In this document: positions 43,924 to 55,439 of the stretch, in pieces
Numbering within the stretch: position 1 is the stretch's first letter
Layout: every line of letters begins with the position of its first letter
DNA from: Pseudophaeomoniella oleicola
Taxonomy: Eukaryota; Ascomycota; Eurotiomycetes; Phaeomoniellales; Phaeomoniellaceae
DNA: 64,000 nt
Assembly: GCA_003868215.1 (NCBI GenBank)
Contig: QWDQ01000005.1
Coordinates: 372,001 to 436,000, forward strand
Direction of reading: 5' to 3'
Translations under genes and position numbers: made by a program
Notes under the pieces: generated by a model
The model's input: only the letters and a program-made list of their open reading frames with translations
What the model was told of the DNA's origin: nothing
Databases searched by the model: none

Positions 43924-45008
43924 TCATCTCCTGTTGTTCTGTCTCATGCCCAAGATCTGGACCATTCTGATGAAGATGTTGAGGAAATCAAGTTCCAGGC
44001 TAATGCTCTCGTTAACCACGTCCTTCCTCATGACTCCACGCTCGGCCAATCTTGCATGGTGCAAGACCTTTTGCGTGTCGTACAGGGTAAAGCCACCGAA
44101 GACCGCGAGACCACCGTATAGCCAGATGTTCTCAGACCAGTACAAGGTCCTCGCTGCAGTGGCTGGGACAACAAGCGGTGTGAGACCGGATAGTGCAACA
44201 AGGACGACACCGGCAAGAAGAGGACCACCGAGGTACAGGTACTTTTCTTGCTTGGCAGTGGCGCCGACAAAAGCAATGGAGCCCATCATACCAATCGTGT
44301 AGATACCGGCGCGAGCGAGGATAGCAGGAGACATGAACATCAACGGCGTCAGAACAGCTGCTTGTGTGAGATTGAAAGCAGTCCAGAGTCCGTACTTCTG
44401 TACATAGCTATATGAAATTAGACGCTGCTTGATGAAGCGACGAAGCGATGGATGAGAACTTACTTGTCTGGGTGCGTCGCCATGGTACCGTACATCGTGC
44501 CGATGCTCATAGCAAGACCAAGACCTGCAACAAGCCATGGGTTCGTCGCCATCAACCGGTAAGACCAGCCGGCGCTGTGCAGAGTACGAGCGGCGATACC
44601 AATAATGCCGACACCAAGACCAGTGTGTAAAAATGTCTGGTTGAGATACTCTCTTTCGAAGGGTGGCATACCGCCATCCTCGCGGGTTTCACGGTTGAAG
44701 ATGACATTTGTTGCGACAACGGTTCCTCCCACTATAGCGGCCCCGTATGCAAGCTTCGTGCCTAGGCCTTGCCTAGATGGTGTTCCATACGTCTGTTGCT
44801 GATAGTTGCGACGGAAGGCATTCTGGAAGAGCGATCGTGATTTCGAGATTGTCTCAGAGGGCGCCGTTCTAGTTGTTGTAGACTTGGATGTGAACCATGC
44901 GTTTGACCTAAGCGGTGTATTGTGAAAATGACGGACTGGAGACGAAGATTTGCCGAGCTGTTTGAGGCCCGAAGAGACCGCAAACGGCTTGCGAAGAACG
45001 AAGGCCAT
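43924..45008 (-). CDS. TMBIM5/GHITM-like mitochondrial inner-membrane protein (Bax-inhibitor-1 family)
   Basis: Two exons, 45008-44464 and 44407-43924, joined over a 56-nt intron, give 342 aa. I took the ATG at 45008 because MAFVLRKPFAVSSGLKQLG is a mitochondrial-type presequence; the frame is open further upstream. The body has seven hydrophobic segments, among them LAYGAAIVGGTVVATNVIF, IYTIGMMGSIAFVGA and YLGGPLLAGVVLVALSGL. Near the C-terminus is LAVFGGFTLYDTQKVLHHA, which carries the Asp of the Bax-inhibitor pore region, and the sequence continues LELDFLNIFIRMVQIL. The animal TMBIM5 protein affects cristae and mitochondrial calcium/proton exchange; the fungal role is inferred. The gene is divergent from the KEOPS subunit gene. 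Confidence 0.9.
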
Positions 45009-45327
45009 GTTGGCGAGGGTCGTCAAAGTCTTGTTCTGATTCAAGTCGGTTGCTGTCTTGGAAACAAGGGAAGGAGAAAAAGGAAGGAAGTAAGATAAAA
45101 GGTGGTCGACGTCGTGGCGGCGGCAATGAACGGAATTGCTAAACGATTCGATTCGATTCAGTTGGAGCCTTCCGTCATTCTCAGTGGTGATCGTAAACGG
45201 TGGGCGGAATGTTCCAGAAGCGCACTTATCATGGCAACTCATTGGATAGTCACAACGATCCTACACATGATGAAAACTTCAAATCAGAGAAGTTCAAGGA
45301 GCTGGTGCTCCGGAGTGCTTGGTCATC

Positions 45328-46032
45328 ATGTTGAAAGAGATACGGTTGTCTCATACACCGCCGGAGCTCCCTATATTCGTTGCTTTCTATAAGGACGTTG
45401 AAAATGCTTCATTTTTACGAGACCAGCTCTTGGCAGGAAATGCAGATTTTGAGTATGCATTCTTGGACGCAAGCATGGTAAGACTCTATAGATGTCAGTG
45501 AGCATGCTCTGCGACTCACATTTATAGATACTATCCACCACCCATGTCTTAGCAGCAACCTTCAGAGCGATCAATGATTACTTAAATAATCGCCTCAAGT
45601 CTCACAACGTTCACTCAGAAACGGTGTTCTGCTTAAGCCCAAACAACAATGTTTGCCGCCCTCCGTCTTTCTAGTGAGAACGTATCTGATCAATGACAGA
45701 TTGCCGAGTCTTTTCGTAGGTTCGGCGTTACAGAGAACACGTCAAACATCATCGCTATCAAGGTTGCTACAAGTCCCGAGATCACGTTTGACTCTGTCCA
45801 AAATCATCTTGAATCAGCTGTCAAGGGAACGGCTCTGGAGTTCAATGATGAGAATATCAGAACAGTCAATGATATCACAAAGATCAAGAAGGCCTACAAA
45901 CTAGCAACCTTCGGCATTGAAGCCCAGAAGAAGTATAAATCTGTTCCGGCTACTGGATCCCCTAATATCTCTCTGGAGCATGATCTCGAGGTTGCAGTCA
46001 TCGGCACAATGGCTTTGCGGGGAGCCACGTGA
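45328..46032 (+). CDS. EKC/KEOPS complex subunit Cgi121 (TPRKB)
   Basis: Three exons, 45328-45477, 45528-45650 and 45700-46032 (introns of 50 and 49 nt), give 201 aa. All joins keep frame and restore conserved blocks: [10 protein letters not shown] to [10 protein letters not shown], and FCLSPNNN to IAESFRRFG, the signature of this family. Cgi121 binds Bud32 and brings tRNA to the KEOPS complex, which makes the t6A base next to the anticodon; the yeast complex also affects telomeres and transcription. The C-terminus ([13 protein letters not shown]) also fits. The second intron has a weak donor, GTTTGC, but the family match shows it must be used. There is no alternative start in frame close upstream. 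Confidence 0.92.
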
Positions 46033-46548
46033 TCCATTGGATTCCTTTTAGTGCTTTCAGCAGACACACGAAGAGTGTTCGACGTGCCTCAGTACGTGCA
46101 GTCCCGCGGCAGGAGGTAGAGCTGCAGACTCGAAGTAGGCCTGTGTTAAGAATAAGTCATGGCCGGACCAGAGTCATGGAGGCTGTACGACAGTTGCCTC
46201 TCCATCTACTTTGCTGATGCAGCTAGAATGGCAGGCGCCCTCAACTGATCGATATTCAACACACTTATCAAGCAGTGCTTGAGATCAGGACGGCAGGATT
46301 CAGCCAAGGTATCGTGACATACGTTGCGGTTTAAGGCAACGATGTTGTTGCAACAGTTCGATGGGCTAGGACTTGTCGCCTTCCCTCCTCCGACAAACAC
46401 CGTGCAAAACGTAAATGCATGACCCACGATGGAGTGAATCTCTGAGCGCCGAGCGGATGCTCCTATTTGAAACTGAAGAATCAGCAATGATCGACTCGGT
46501 TCTTCGGCACATAAATTTAGCGGAGCGGTGGCCATATTTATCATGAGT

Positions 46549-46560
46549 ACTACGTAGTAG
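46549..46560. repeat. TACTACGTAGTA palindrome, copy 3
   Basis: Exact 12-bp copy within the gene-poor island. Confidence 0.85.
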
Positions 46561-47442
46561 AACCAAACATGAATAGACAGTTTATATTTGCAGATCACAG
46601 ATATCCCAATACGCTGACTCGGCATTATCACTGTACGGCAACAACGGAGTCACTGTGCGTGTCTTGAATCATGAATACCCGACATAAGTAGCGTAGCAGT
46701 TCTTGAGGTCTCCAGTTGCCAAGCTGTCTCCTTATGTACACGTAATTGACCGAGCTTGCTGCCGACCACTGGGACCTCGCAAAAGAACCATGGAACCAAA
46801 CGATGTAAATGATCATCTTGAACGCTTACCTAGCTCGCTGAGCACGTAAAGTACGCAGTTACGGATTTACCGCCGGACCTCTTCACGTCCCGTATATAGA
46901 AAAAGGGATGAAGGGCAGAAAGAAATGCTAAGGACAGCAGCCTGTGGGTTGCAATAGTTATGCACATGAGAGAAGACTGATCTACTCCGTTCTCGATCGA
47001 ACAAAGGTAGGTCGTGGGATTGAAGAAGTAATGAAATCAGTATCGCCGGCCACTACGTGTCAAGAGTTTGTATTGTGCTTCTCCTTTGACCCCAATATTT
47101 GTACGGTAAAAGCGTTGAAGTACCTGAAGTGGATTGATGTACTGAGGAGCCTGTTACTGCAGCTCCTTGTATGAGAATCTGATCTAGCATGCAATTTCTC
47201 TCGCGCACACACGAGATCAAGGCCCCAACCAAGCGAGAAGCCATGATTCAGATTCGCCTACCTTGGTCCCAAACTCAATCAGCAAACCCCCTAGAACGCC
47301 CGAAAAACGCCACCCGAACAAGAAGTCCGGGGAAAAGGGGTGTTTACCTTTGAAGATCTACATCTCTCAGAATAGGGGGTGGATAGGCTCTTGTTTACCT
47401 TTCCCAATCCATCATGATCCCATTCAGGTCCAGGTGACTACT

Positions 47443-47460
47443 ACTACGTAGTACGTAGTA
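47443..47460. repeat. TACTACGTAGTA palindrome, copy 4, with an overlapping extension
   Basis: The 12-mer at 47443-47454 runs directly into TACGTAGTA (47452-47460), making an overlapping double copy. Confidence 0.85.
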
Positions 47461-47594
47461 ATAACGGATCGACGGCAACAAGTACAAGAGAAATTAGAGG
47501 ATGGAAAATTTGATGGTGGACATTCGCGGGATCTGCAGGCACCGTTCCCCCATGTGCCTCTCGCACTAAATGTGTGCCCGTTGAGCCCGTACAA

Positions 47595-47606
47595 TACTAC
47601 GTAGTA
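47595..47606. repeat. TACTACGTAGTA palindrome, copy 5
   Basis: Exact 12-bp copy, about 150 bp from copy 4. Confidence 0.85.
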
Positions 47607-48042
47607 GTTTCAGGGGCCGAGCCATTTCAAAATTAAGGTGATTTTTAAACTCACCATTAATTACGAGGACTGGATCGATGCAGGTACCCCGATGAGATTA
47701 TGAAAGCCTAAGGTTATGTAGGGGAGGTGTAGAAGGGAACTTCTCTTCTGTTGATATTTGCAAAAAGGTCTCAATGACTCGTCGGTCGTTACTGATGTGG
47801 TAGTGTAGAAGTGGAATACGTGCTACGAACGAGGAGAAGAATACCTAGGTAGGTACCTTAGGTAGCCATGTCCACTTCGGAATAATACATAATTCGTACA
47901 GTAGAATATCCAGATCCGACATATTTCTCCTAGTCAATTTCACTGCGCCTCCATAACTCCTCTTCGTCCCATGCCCACCGCTTCTTTCCACATGCTTCAA
48001 AACAATAATTAGTATTACTAGGAAATTAACCCCCAGCATACG

Positions 48043-48054
48043 TACTACGTAGTA
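48043..48054. repeat. TACTACGTAGTA palindrome, copy 6
   Basis: Exact 12-bp copy, followed by CTAGGT, the start of the second short palindromic motif seen in these spacers. Confidence 0.85.
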
Positions 48055-51000
48055 CTAGGTGGAGGAGAGCCCGTTTTATTTTTGGAATGCCGGTCTGGTC
48101 CGGGATAAAGAGAACAATAAAACCCAAAAAAGATGTAATGTTAACTTTGGATTGGAATGTGATCAATGAGGGGAAAGGGGGAAGGGAAAACGTGGGAGAA
48201 GGAAATGGCTGTTGGGAATGGAAGATCTAATATTCGCAGGATCACAATCACTATTTCCTGAATTCAGCCACTTTGCAATGGACCTGTTGGCTGTTTCAGT
48301 ATTATGAATGAATCTTCACTATTGCTATCTGTACCCCAGTTAACGATATTCAAGATAAGAAGAGGATACTGCTGTACGGTCACTACCTCCGCTACGTTAG
48401 AAGTACCGTGACGGTAAACCATTCCCAGTTCAGATACCCTGTAGACCCCGATGTACGTAGTAACTTACTGTGAATATCTTACAGATAGATTTCCCTGGCT
48501 CTCTCAGAATAGGTACAGTACATTGGTCACAAGCTTCCTGCTGTTCTGTGTAGAGATCCAGTAATTAACTTCATTCAGCCTTTGTACAATGTCTGAGCTT
48601 CCTCTTCCATTTCAAAGTCTATTGATCTATTGAGTATCTGGACTGGAAATAGATGAAAAGGTCCAGGATATTTCTTCAGAGATCAGAAGCAGCTTCCCGA
48701 CCAGGTCACTACTATGTACCATAGTACACCAATGACAAGGATATCGGTGGCCAACTTATCATATCCTCCAGTCGTCTTCATCAGATTCCCTGTTCCTTTT
48801 ACCTTACCCCTCTCTGATACACCATTTCAAACAGATAACGGCACACATGCATCTTGACGCCATCCAATATTCATGTTTCCCGTTCTTGAGGCTACCTACC
48901 TAAAGCAAGATCAAGCATTTCTTATCGTCTCTCTTTTCTTCCAATCATTTGCATGACATCAACAGACTTGCATCTTGACCCTGTTCCTGTGTTAAACCAA
49001 AAGGAGATTGGTGTTGAAGCCACAAGATCATGCGCCGAGGCGCCCGAAGTGAATGTGGAGTTAGTGGCCGAAGAGTTCTCTGAAATTAACGACATTACGG
49101 TACAATACAGTAGACCTGTCCAATCCAACAGACAGAAGGTGGTAGTGTCCCCTTGCAAGCAAGCCGAACCGTCGTTCAAGTGTGCCCTTCTTCCGCTTCA
49201 TCGTGCCGTCTTCTCTGTTGTCTTTACTGCATTGGGGTTTAATGAATCGCCTCCTTACAGCAGCCATCGCTTCTAGTTGTGAGCCGTCAGTTGGAGGCGA
49301 CATGGCGCCGCTGGATGGGCATAGAGATGAAAAATTTTCCATCAACTTCGCCGTCGCCATCTTCAATCAAAGTCGGCTTGGCGTGAAGGACGATCGCAAG
49401 TAGTGAAGTCTCTAGAAACTTCAACACGAGGCCAAGCCAAGCCAAGCCGAGGACCTAGGAACGAGAATGACGGCACTCCACGCACTCGGTGTACGTAGTA
49501 TGTCTGTAGTAGTAGACATCTGCCGAGTACTACGTACGTGCGTGAAATAGATCTATGGGGTTTGAGGGGACATCGCACAGCGAGTGACCCTATTTGAGTG
49601 GCATGGCGAAGGCCACCAGGACACGATGATCTTGCTACTGTTGACCTGTCTCACTGTGCAGGACAGTAGCATATCATGTAGGTCTCCTCTCGCTATAGTA
49701 TACACTCTGGAGTAGGTTAGGCACTTGATGAATACCATGTAGCACTATGGTAACCGAGTGTTGTTGACGCGGCCCTCTGACGAGTGACGGTTGTGGCTTG
49801 TCTAGGTACCTAGGATGGTAGTCTACCTAGGTAAGGTACTTTCAACTAGGATGAGTCTCCCGTCTTGTACTGTACGTAGCAGCATAGCAGCCTCATGCCT
49901 AAACACCAAGTCCATGCCGAGCTTCTAATACTGTCGACTGGACTACTAATTTCTTCTAATGATTTCCATAACATCAAACAATTCAACTTAGTTCCTGGCC
50001 TGTGATGGCTGGTTCGTTCAACGGTGAAGCCCTATTTCTTAGATCCAGTTGAGCAGAACAAGTTTATCCTTTTCGCCCCTATATCGCACCTAGCGGAGCA
50101 GCAGTTCCTCCCCTATCCTCAACTATAAACAAAAAAAAGATTCCAGGGTCGGCGATTGTCATCCGCCAATAAAAAGCCATCAATGCATCGCTACAAGGTA
50201 CTGTACAGACAATATTTGCAAGATATCGGCCGACGGAATCATTGGCTCGGAAAGCTGGTGTAATGGTGTTTCAATACCTTAGCGGCTAAATATTTCCAAC
50301 TACAAGGGTGCTGAAAAAGCTTAAGAAAGATCCACCCCATTGTCTAAAGACAAGGGCGCCACTAATTCAATGCTAAACTCACCTGGGCGGTCCCCAGTCA
50401 AAAGGTAAACTGATAACCATTTTAGAGAAGAGACACAGAGACATGCATGACAAGACATGACATGACAACACGTCTCTTCCACCCTCATATTGCCTGATCT
50501 CCTCATATGATCCATCATTGTTTTGTTACATGTGTAAGAATACAATGGTCTCCATACTGTACTATAGGCCATCAGTCTAGACATCCACAATCTGCATTGA
50601 ACGGTGCTCATCGTTTCCCATTTGATCTTCTACAACTGCTACCTCTTCTACTCCTCCAGCTTCTACTTTGCTTTCGCTCCGTTGTTGTGCCGACTCTCTT
50701 CTGTTGCAGATTGTCAGCGTTTGGCTGCTGTTTTTTCAATTGCACTGCGTTCGGTCACTCGCTCTGTAGTCTTGGACTTTATCTACATCGTACTTGTTGT
50801 GTCTATCTTCCACCTGCGCCATACGAGCCACTGTCTATCCATATCCCCTTCAGCCCACCGACTGGCTCCAACTTGTGTCACTTGAACTTGTCGTGTGCTC
50901 TCTACTACCTGGGCACACACATCTTCGAGGCACTTGAGACAATACTTCGCTGCAACATAATCGAGCGAACCTACTCGTATGCGGTGACACTGTGCTAACC

Positions 51001-51164
51001 TAGAGTTGAAGAGCTTGTCGATCTCTTGGTGGTGTTAGTGCATACACATTTGTCGCACCTCAGCGTTATTGCGCCCTGACTATCATCTACTCTCAATAAT
51101 TTCAAAAGGCACTTTGGGGCAGGATCTCCTTGGCCTTTACCTAATATCCTACACCCCCGACATC

Positions 51165-52838
51165 ATGCAGCCCAGATCGATACCTTCATCGATATCATGG
51201 CTTTTTGCCGCCTTCGCATTTACGCATACCGCTACAGCTGCCTCTACCGAGGAATGGAAAACGAGATCGATCTACCAGATCATGACGGATAGATTCGCCT
51301 TAACCGATGGCTCAACTGACGTTGAATGTAATACCGGAGACGGATTATTCTGTGGTGGGACATGGCGAGGGATTATCAACAAGCTGGACTACGTCCAGAA
51401 CATGGGATTCGATGCGGTCTACATATCCCCTGTAACGGCGGGTATGACGGAGAGAACGACCGAGGGTGAAAACTATCATGGGTACTGGGCCCAGAATCTT
51501 TACGAACTCAACAACAAGTTCGGCACAGCTCAAGACTTGAAAGATCTTGCTCAGGCACTACACGACAGAGGAATGTATTTGATGACCGATGTGGTCATCA
51601 ATGACATGGGGTTCCCAATAACGGACCATAAGGAGGCGGATGTGGATTACTCGGTCTTCACACCCTTCAACAGTCAGGAATATTTTCACACCTATTGCGA
51701 GGTTGACTATTCGAATTATACGGATGCTCAGTGGTGTTGGCTTGGTGACGATGTCGTCGCACTTCCCGATCTTTACACGGAAAAAGACGAAGTCGTCGAA
51801 CTCATGACTGACTGGGTCAAAGGCCTCGTGACCAATTACTCGATAGACGGGATTCGTGTCGATGCCGCCAAGCATGTGAACAATGCTTTCCTACAGAAGT
51901 TTGCTGCTGCGCCAGGCATGTATTCCGTAGGAGAAGTCTTCGAGGGCAATGCAGCAGTTTTCTGTCCTTACCAGGACTTGATGCCTGGCATGACCAACTA
52001 CCCCAACTATTATGGAATGATCGATGGCTTTACCGACGGCAATATTACCCAATTGGCAAATCAAATAGCCATTACTAAAGCTTTTTGCTCTGACCCGACG
52101 ATTCTTGCGTCTTTTTCGGAAAATCACGATCTGCCTCGCATTGGCCACTATACTTCGGATGTCAACGTAAGTCCACTATAGAGTTCTGCCCTTGCACGCA
52201 CTGACTGGTAGTAGATTGCAAAATCCGTACTCGCTTTCACGATAATGACTGATGGTGTTCCGATGATATACCAGGGTCAGGAACAATTCTTCAAAGGAAA
52301 TGAGACCCCGTACAACCGTGAAGCTTTATGGACATCCAACTATGACACTAATTCCGAACTCTATACTTTCATCTCGCTCATGAATGGCATGCGTAAACAA
52401 GCCATCAGAACGGATAGTGACTATGTCAATGTCTTATCACAAGCGATGTATACCGATGGCTCGACTATAGCATTGCGAAAGGGTAACCCAGGTTCCCAAG
52501 TTATCAGCGTCCTCTCCAATTCAGGCTCCAATCAGGGCTCCTATCAGTTAACGATACCGAACGCCTTCACCCCAGGTACCGTAGTCATGGAGATTGTATC
52601 ATGTCAGAATTACACCATCAACGAATATGGTCAACTGCAGATAGCTATGGAGGGAGGTGTTCCTCACGTCTATTTTCAAGCCGATAAGATGAATGGTTCC
52701 TCCCTCTGCGGCATGGGAGGTCCGTCTTCGAGGAAATCAACCAGTTCATCAATGGAGAGTTCTGCGTCGGAGAACGGCCTACGTTCATCATCGATAGCCA
52801 TCGTCTTGGCCTTCGTTGTGGCATTTTGTTTACTTTGA
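51165..52838 (+). CDS. GPI-anchored GH13 alpha-amylase-like enzyme (possible alpha-glucanotransferase)
   Basis: Two exons, 51165-52166 and 52215-52838, joined over a 48-nt intron, give 541 aa. A signal peptide ends near Ala26. The GH13 regions are visible: TDVVINDMG (141-149), GIRVDAAKHV (229-238, nucleophile Asp233), SVGEVFEG (254-261, acid/base Glu257) and FSENHDLPR (317-325, Asp322). The C-terminus has a Ser-rich stretch followed by a hydrophobic tail (IAIVLAFVVAFCLL), a GPI-attachment signal. In secreted amylases region I reads NHM; here Asp147 replaces that substrate-binding His. As I recall, the Aspergillus GPI-anchored Agt enzymes also lack conserved His residues and are glucanotransferases acting on wall alpha-glucan. 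A wall role is thus more likely than starch digestion, though this is inference. Confidence 0.9.
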
Positions 52839-54314
52839 ACGACACATTTTCTCTTGTTAAATCTTTGGCATAGCAGGTTTCATATCTTTTCCGCATGGTT
52901 GGCCACACCACAGGTTCTGGGCATTTTCATGGATGGTCGGAGGCATGGAGTTTATATTGATTTCCTGTTCGTTCATTTAGCGAACTGGTTTTTTGCGATT
53001 TCCTCTGTGAGAAGGGAGGGATCAATCTAAGAGCGCAGCTTTACCATGGAACGTCTGCAGCAAGCAAGCCGAATATTTCTGTACATAATGGTCTTGCAAG
53101 ATATTGATAACAAAGACATAATATACCTGTCGTCCAGGAAGGGTTCCGAGCGCGGTTTGAGGTGGCTTCGGAAGAAGTTGATTCATGGAGTCTCCAACCG
53201 AGCCGAGCTTGACTCTTCCTGAACACTTTACTCCTACCAATTCCTCTTTTTTGCGGTGATCAACCAAAAAGCATCGCCATTCGCAGCGACGAGAGAATGA
53301 AAGAGACCTTGAACTTGTCCTCATCGACGTCGTCGATATGCTCATTCTCTCTCGTCAAACACCCTCGCCCACGGTTATTCGACTGCCTGGAACCACCACG
53401 TCTGCCCCGTTGCTATTGTTATTCGTAATAAATGCCAGCGGCCACGTTATCCCTCCATTCTTCTTTTCCTCGTCATTACTCAATTCAACATCTAGCTTCA
53501 TAAGGTTCTCTCTATTATATCTTTTTCTTCTTTTTATCTTATACTTCTGTATTTAGGTAGAGGGGGGGCGGGTTTTTTTTTGGTTCTGCAACTCTGTCAC
53601 ATATCTCAATGCTTGTTAAAGGATCATCACAGTAAACTAACCCTTGGGGAGGATGGTGATATGGCTCTGCTGGTCTCTGTCGGTGGTGAATAGGGACTAT
53701 CAGACCTCATTCAATTTTCAACTCAGTCTCATATATGGATCTGAGGTGGTCGTGAGATTCATGGCTACTATTACTTATCCACCTCTTTCATGTTCACTTG
53801 GAATTTACAGATGCTGAGCATCGTATAAGAGGGTGTGACTCCATAATACACCCAAGAACTCTCTTCAGCCTGGAGGTTCATAAAGTATACACTTCTCATG
53901 CTCTATGGGTTATAGTACAATACTACACCACTCTTTCCCTTATTTCAGATACACTTGTGTCTTCTGCCGAAAGGTTCTGGAATTGCCTCTTCCTAGACTC
54001 ACATCTCTTCGGGATCACAACACTCCTTTCCCCTCGAAGAATACACTCTATTGTATCTTTTCAGAAGTCTTCCGAAAAGCAAAATCTACTCCTCAATATC
54101 ACTTCTACCAGCCCAGTCAGCCTGACTATTTCTCCAGTAAGTAATTCTCAACTACCCACCCAGCCTTCAGTATTATACCCCCTTTACATTTCCTTCACTC
54201 ATTTTCACTCAATTTCTGATCATTTCCTACCTGTTCTGATCATATCTCTAATCTTTTAATCATATCCGAGACTTTCTCCTGAGAAAACTAACGATGATTA
54301 GAAGTACTACTAAG
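52839..54314. other. Spacer downstream of the amylase-like gene
   Basis: 1.5 kb without a recognisable gene. It is pyrimidine-rich on the plus strand, especially from 53450 to 54260. A strong donor-like GTAAGTAA begins near 54136, so an untranslated or short first exon for the doubtful gene that follows is possible. Confidence 0.5.
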
Positions 54315-54881
54315 ATGGCACCAACGACAAAATCCTCTAAACAGAAAGAGCTATCTCTCGTTTAAGGAACGTAATTCAAGATTATTTCCAAAGGAACCAA
54401 AGCGAACGCTGAAGATATTCAGTCTACAAACTTTACCAAATCGGAAAAAGATTTCATCAAGAGAGCAACTAGTACGTACTTATTCTCTGGCACCTATTAC
54501 TTCTCGTTATGTATGGGTGTATATCTAACCCACTCTTTCTCAGCTAAGGCTTATTACGGTCCAAATGACCACCCCTATGGGACAGTGCAGGATCGGAGGG
54601 ATCATGGTTGGCCCAGACCACCAAAATTAATCATCAAGACTGTCCCGAGTTCTTCCTCTCATTCTCCTCCCCCATCCCCCATATCCCCTCGTTACACACG
54701 ATCCAATGCCCCAAGTCCTCCTAGTCCCCTCTCTTCTTCTCCTTCTCCTTCTTCTCCGTCTCCCTCATCTCCTCCCCAACCTCTGCCTCTCATCATATCC
54801 AAACGCCCCCAAATCGACTGGACTTACTACTATCACTACCCCCACAAAAACAAAGGCAGCGTAGAGAAGTCAGGGGAATAA
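54315..54881 (+). pseudogene. Doubtful small gene or decayed host gene
   Basis: From the ATG at 54315 (or 54294) a frame gives MAPTTKSSKQKELSLV, then meets two TAA stops (54363 and 54372). The same frame then continues as KGTKANAEDIQSTNFTKSEK to a good donor at 54472. A 72-nt intron (54472-54543) joins in frame to TKAYYGPNDHPYGTVQDRRD and a Pro/Ser-rich tail ending at 54881. Both stops would be CAA (Gln) with one C-to-T change each, the pattern left by repeat-induced point mutation or by chance. Alternatively the real first exon lies upstream of 54137 and splices past the stops. I do not recognise the family. No signal peptide is seen. Confidence 0.35.
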
Positions 54882-55439
54882 CGCAGAGTGAAACGAATGG
54901 GGAAATTGAAACACCTTGTTGCTGCTACACTTGGTTGGATATCAGAGTAAAGAGTCACGGTTAAATTATTATTACATTTTGGATCTACTACTTTAATCTA
55001 CGACGTATATATATATATATATAGCTTTTCACATCTTCGCTCTCCCCCTATTTTCCCCTTTTCATTTCTGTGGTTTAGGTATGTGTATCTTTCCCCTTAA
55101 TTGGTAGAGCACCGGGTGGGTGAATAATTAAAGACAAGATATGTTAAGGATATAATGGGGGGGGAAAAAAAAGAAAAAAAAAAAACAAACACCTAAACCA
55201 CTTACTTCGTATCAAGGTTGTTAACAATCTTAATGATGTGTTATATAAGTAAATAAGGTAAGGTTAGAGATCTTTTTTTTCTTGGGCTAATGATAAATGC
55301 TAACAATAAATAAGAACGACGAGACGAGACGGATGGAACGAGTTCACGGACTTGGATGGGAAAGTCCTCTTTCTTATCCATCCATCTCTTATATATACCC
55401 ATCTTCTATCAATCCCGAACTTTCCTTCGTGTGTCTGAC
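54882..55439. other. AT-rich convergent spacer
   Basis: 558 bp between the doubtful small gene and the stop of the propeller-protein gene. It contains a short TA run near 55006-55022 and a G-then-A tract near 55156-55185. No coding potential was seen. Confidence 0.6.

Larger units (their letters stand above)
46033..51164. other. 5.1-kb gene-poor island
   Basis: Between cgi121 and the amylase-like gene I find no frame with a recognisable family, no convincing spliced gene and no terminal repeats. It carries four exact copies of the TACTACGTAGTA palindrome and many relatives (TACGTAGTA at 47452, 48454 and 49492; CTAGGTACCTAGG-like strings near 47846 and 49803-49840). A CCAAG tandem lies near 49433. 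The last ~500 bp are pyrimidine-rich, as in a promoter. Frames of 100-160 codons at 46206-46631 (minus), 48953-49276 (plus) and 50507-50998 (plus) look random. Confidence 0.55.

Noticed and set aside
43586-44302. 238-codon plus-strand frame
   Set aside because: It overlaps the second exon of the TMBIM5-like gene on the opposite strand and lacks any family features.
46206-46631. 141-codon minus-strand frame with several Cys (hydrophobin-like at first sight)
   Set aside because: The Cys spacing does not fit either hydrophobin class, there is no signal peptide, and the start lies in sequence rich in the island palindromes.
48953-49276. 107-codon plus-strand frame
   Set aside because: No recognisable motif, composition like random sequence, and a competing frame on the other strand.
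50507-50998. 163-codon plus-strand frame upstream of the amylase-like gene
   Set aside because: Rich in Leu, Ser, Cys and His because of the pyrimidine-rich promoter; no domain pattern.
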